Positions 22,479-22,532 of a stretch of DNA of 22,532 nucleotides are shown here, in pieces. Each line of letters opens with the position of its first letter. The first letter of the stretch is position 1. The notes beneath the pieces were generated by a model. It did no database searches and was not told where the DNA came from. It saw only the letters and a program-made list of their open reading frames with translations. This DNA comes from CAYFTL01 sp964346145 (GTDB lineage: Bacteria; Bacillota; Clostridia; Christensenellales; Aristaeellaceae): assembly GCA_964346145.1 (NCBI GenBank), contig CAYFTL010000035.1, positions 1 to 22,532 of the forward strand, read 5' to 3'. The position numbers and the translations under genes are program-made.

Positions 22479-22532
22479 GCGGTAGTAGCTCAGTGGTAGA
22501 GTGCCACCTTGCCAAGGTGGATGTCGCGAGTT
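22479..22532 (+). tRNA. tRNA-Gly (anticodon GCC), cut by the window end
   Basis: Begins GCGGTAG 4 nt after the tRNA-Leu CCA. D arm GCTCAGTGGTAGAG, anticodon stem CCACC/GGTGG with loop TTGCCAA, anticodon GCC. The T arm is just starting (GCGAGTT) when the window ends, so the 3' part is not seen. It is co-transcribed with tRNA-Leu. Confidence 0.95.

Noticed and set aside
1..22532. CRISPR array, insertion sequence, prophage or attachment site
   Set aside because: No regularly spaced repeats, transposase, integrase or phage genes were seen. The tRNA genes at the right edge show no duplicated end within the window.

Overview
The window looks like a chromosomal segment of an anaerobic, low-to-mid GC Firmicute of class Clostridia. 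The pointers are consensus sigma-A promoters with 16-17 bp spacers, strong AGGAGG-type ribosome binding sites, an smc-ftsY operon, a T-box leader on alaS, a DUF3793-flavodoxin pair, a short alanyl-tRNA synthetase without the C-Ala domain, and CCA-encoding tRNA genes. The family cannot be fixed from the sequence alone. I see no insertion sequence, phage, CRISPR array or obvious genomic island.

Layout. 1-410: no convincing gene, then the ftsY terminator. 411-5005 (minus): smc then ftsY, i.e. chromosome condensation plus the SRP receptor, with a promoter at 4977-5005. 5094-6261 (minus): a DUF3793 gene and a short flavodoxin, driven by a perfect TTGACA-17-TATAAT promoter whose start site is covered by a TTAG-N6-CTAA palindrome that looks like a DtxR-family metal-repressor operator. 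6485-6997 (plus): a GNAT acetyltransferase. 7011-9441 (minus): aspartate kinase followed by an AEC-type permease. 9683-10744 (plus): a Gfo/Idh/MocA oxidoreductase. 11202-12218 (plus): glycolytic GAPDH with its own promoter and an upstream dyad. 12375-13339 (minus): an Mrp/NBP35 P-loop Fe-S carrier. 13561-14490 (plus): a QueG-like double [4Fe-4S] protein. 14583-17672 (plus): a large cytoplasmic glycoside hydrolase of the GH106-like type. 17737-19830 (minus): short-form alaS under an alanine T-box. 19847-22140 (minus): an acyl-ACP thioesterase and a MATE efflux pump. 22271-22532 (plus): a perfect promoter, a long dyad, tRNA-Leu(UAG) and the start of tRNA-Gly(GCC).

Functionally most of this is housekeeping: protein targeting, chromosome segregation, glycolysis, translation, amino-acid synthesis, Fe-S handling and membrane lipid or efflux functions. 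The accessory elements are the Gfo/Idh oxidoreductase and the GH106-like hydrolase (sugar use) and the DUF3793-flavodoxin unit (probably iron or redox linked). The most informative signals are regulatory: dyads placed exactly on promoters or transcription starts (6213-6230, 13432-13455, 22302-22350, 11084-11105), and the complete alaS T-box. Several apparent gene starts were moved to positions supported by ribosome binding sites. I did not find a clearly new multi-gene system; the best candidates for new biology are the DUF3793-flavodoxin unit with its operator and the promoter-embedded dyads.
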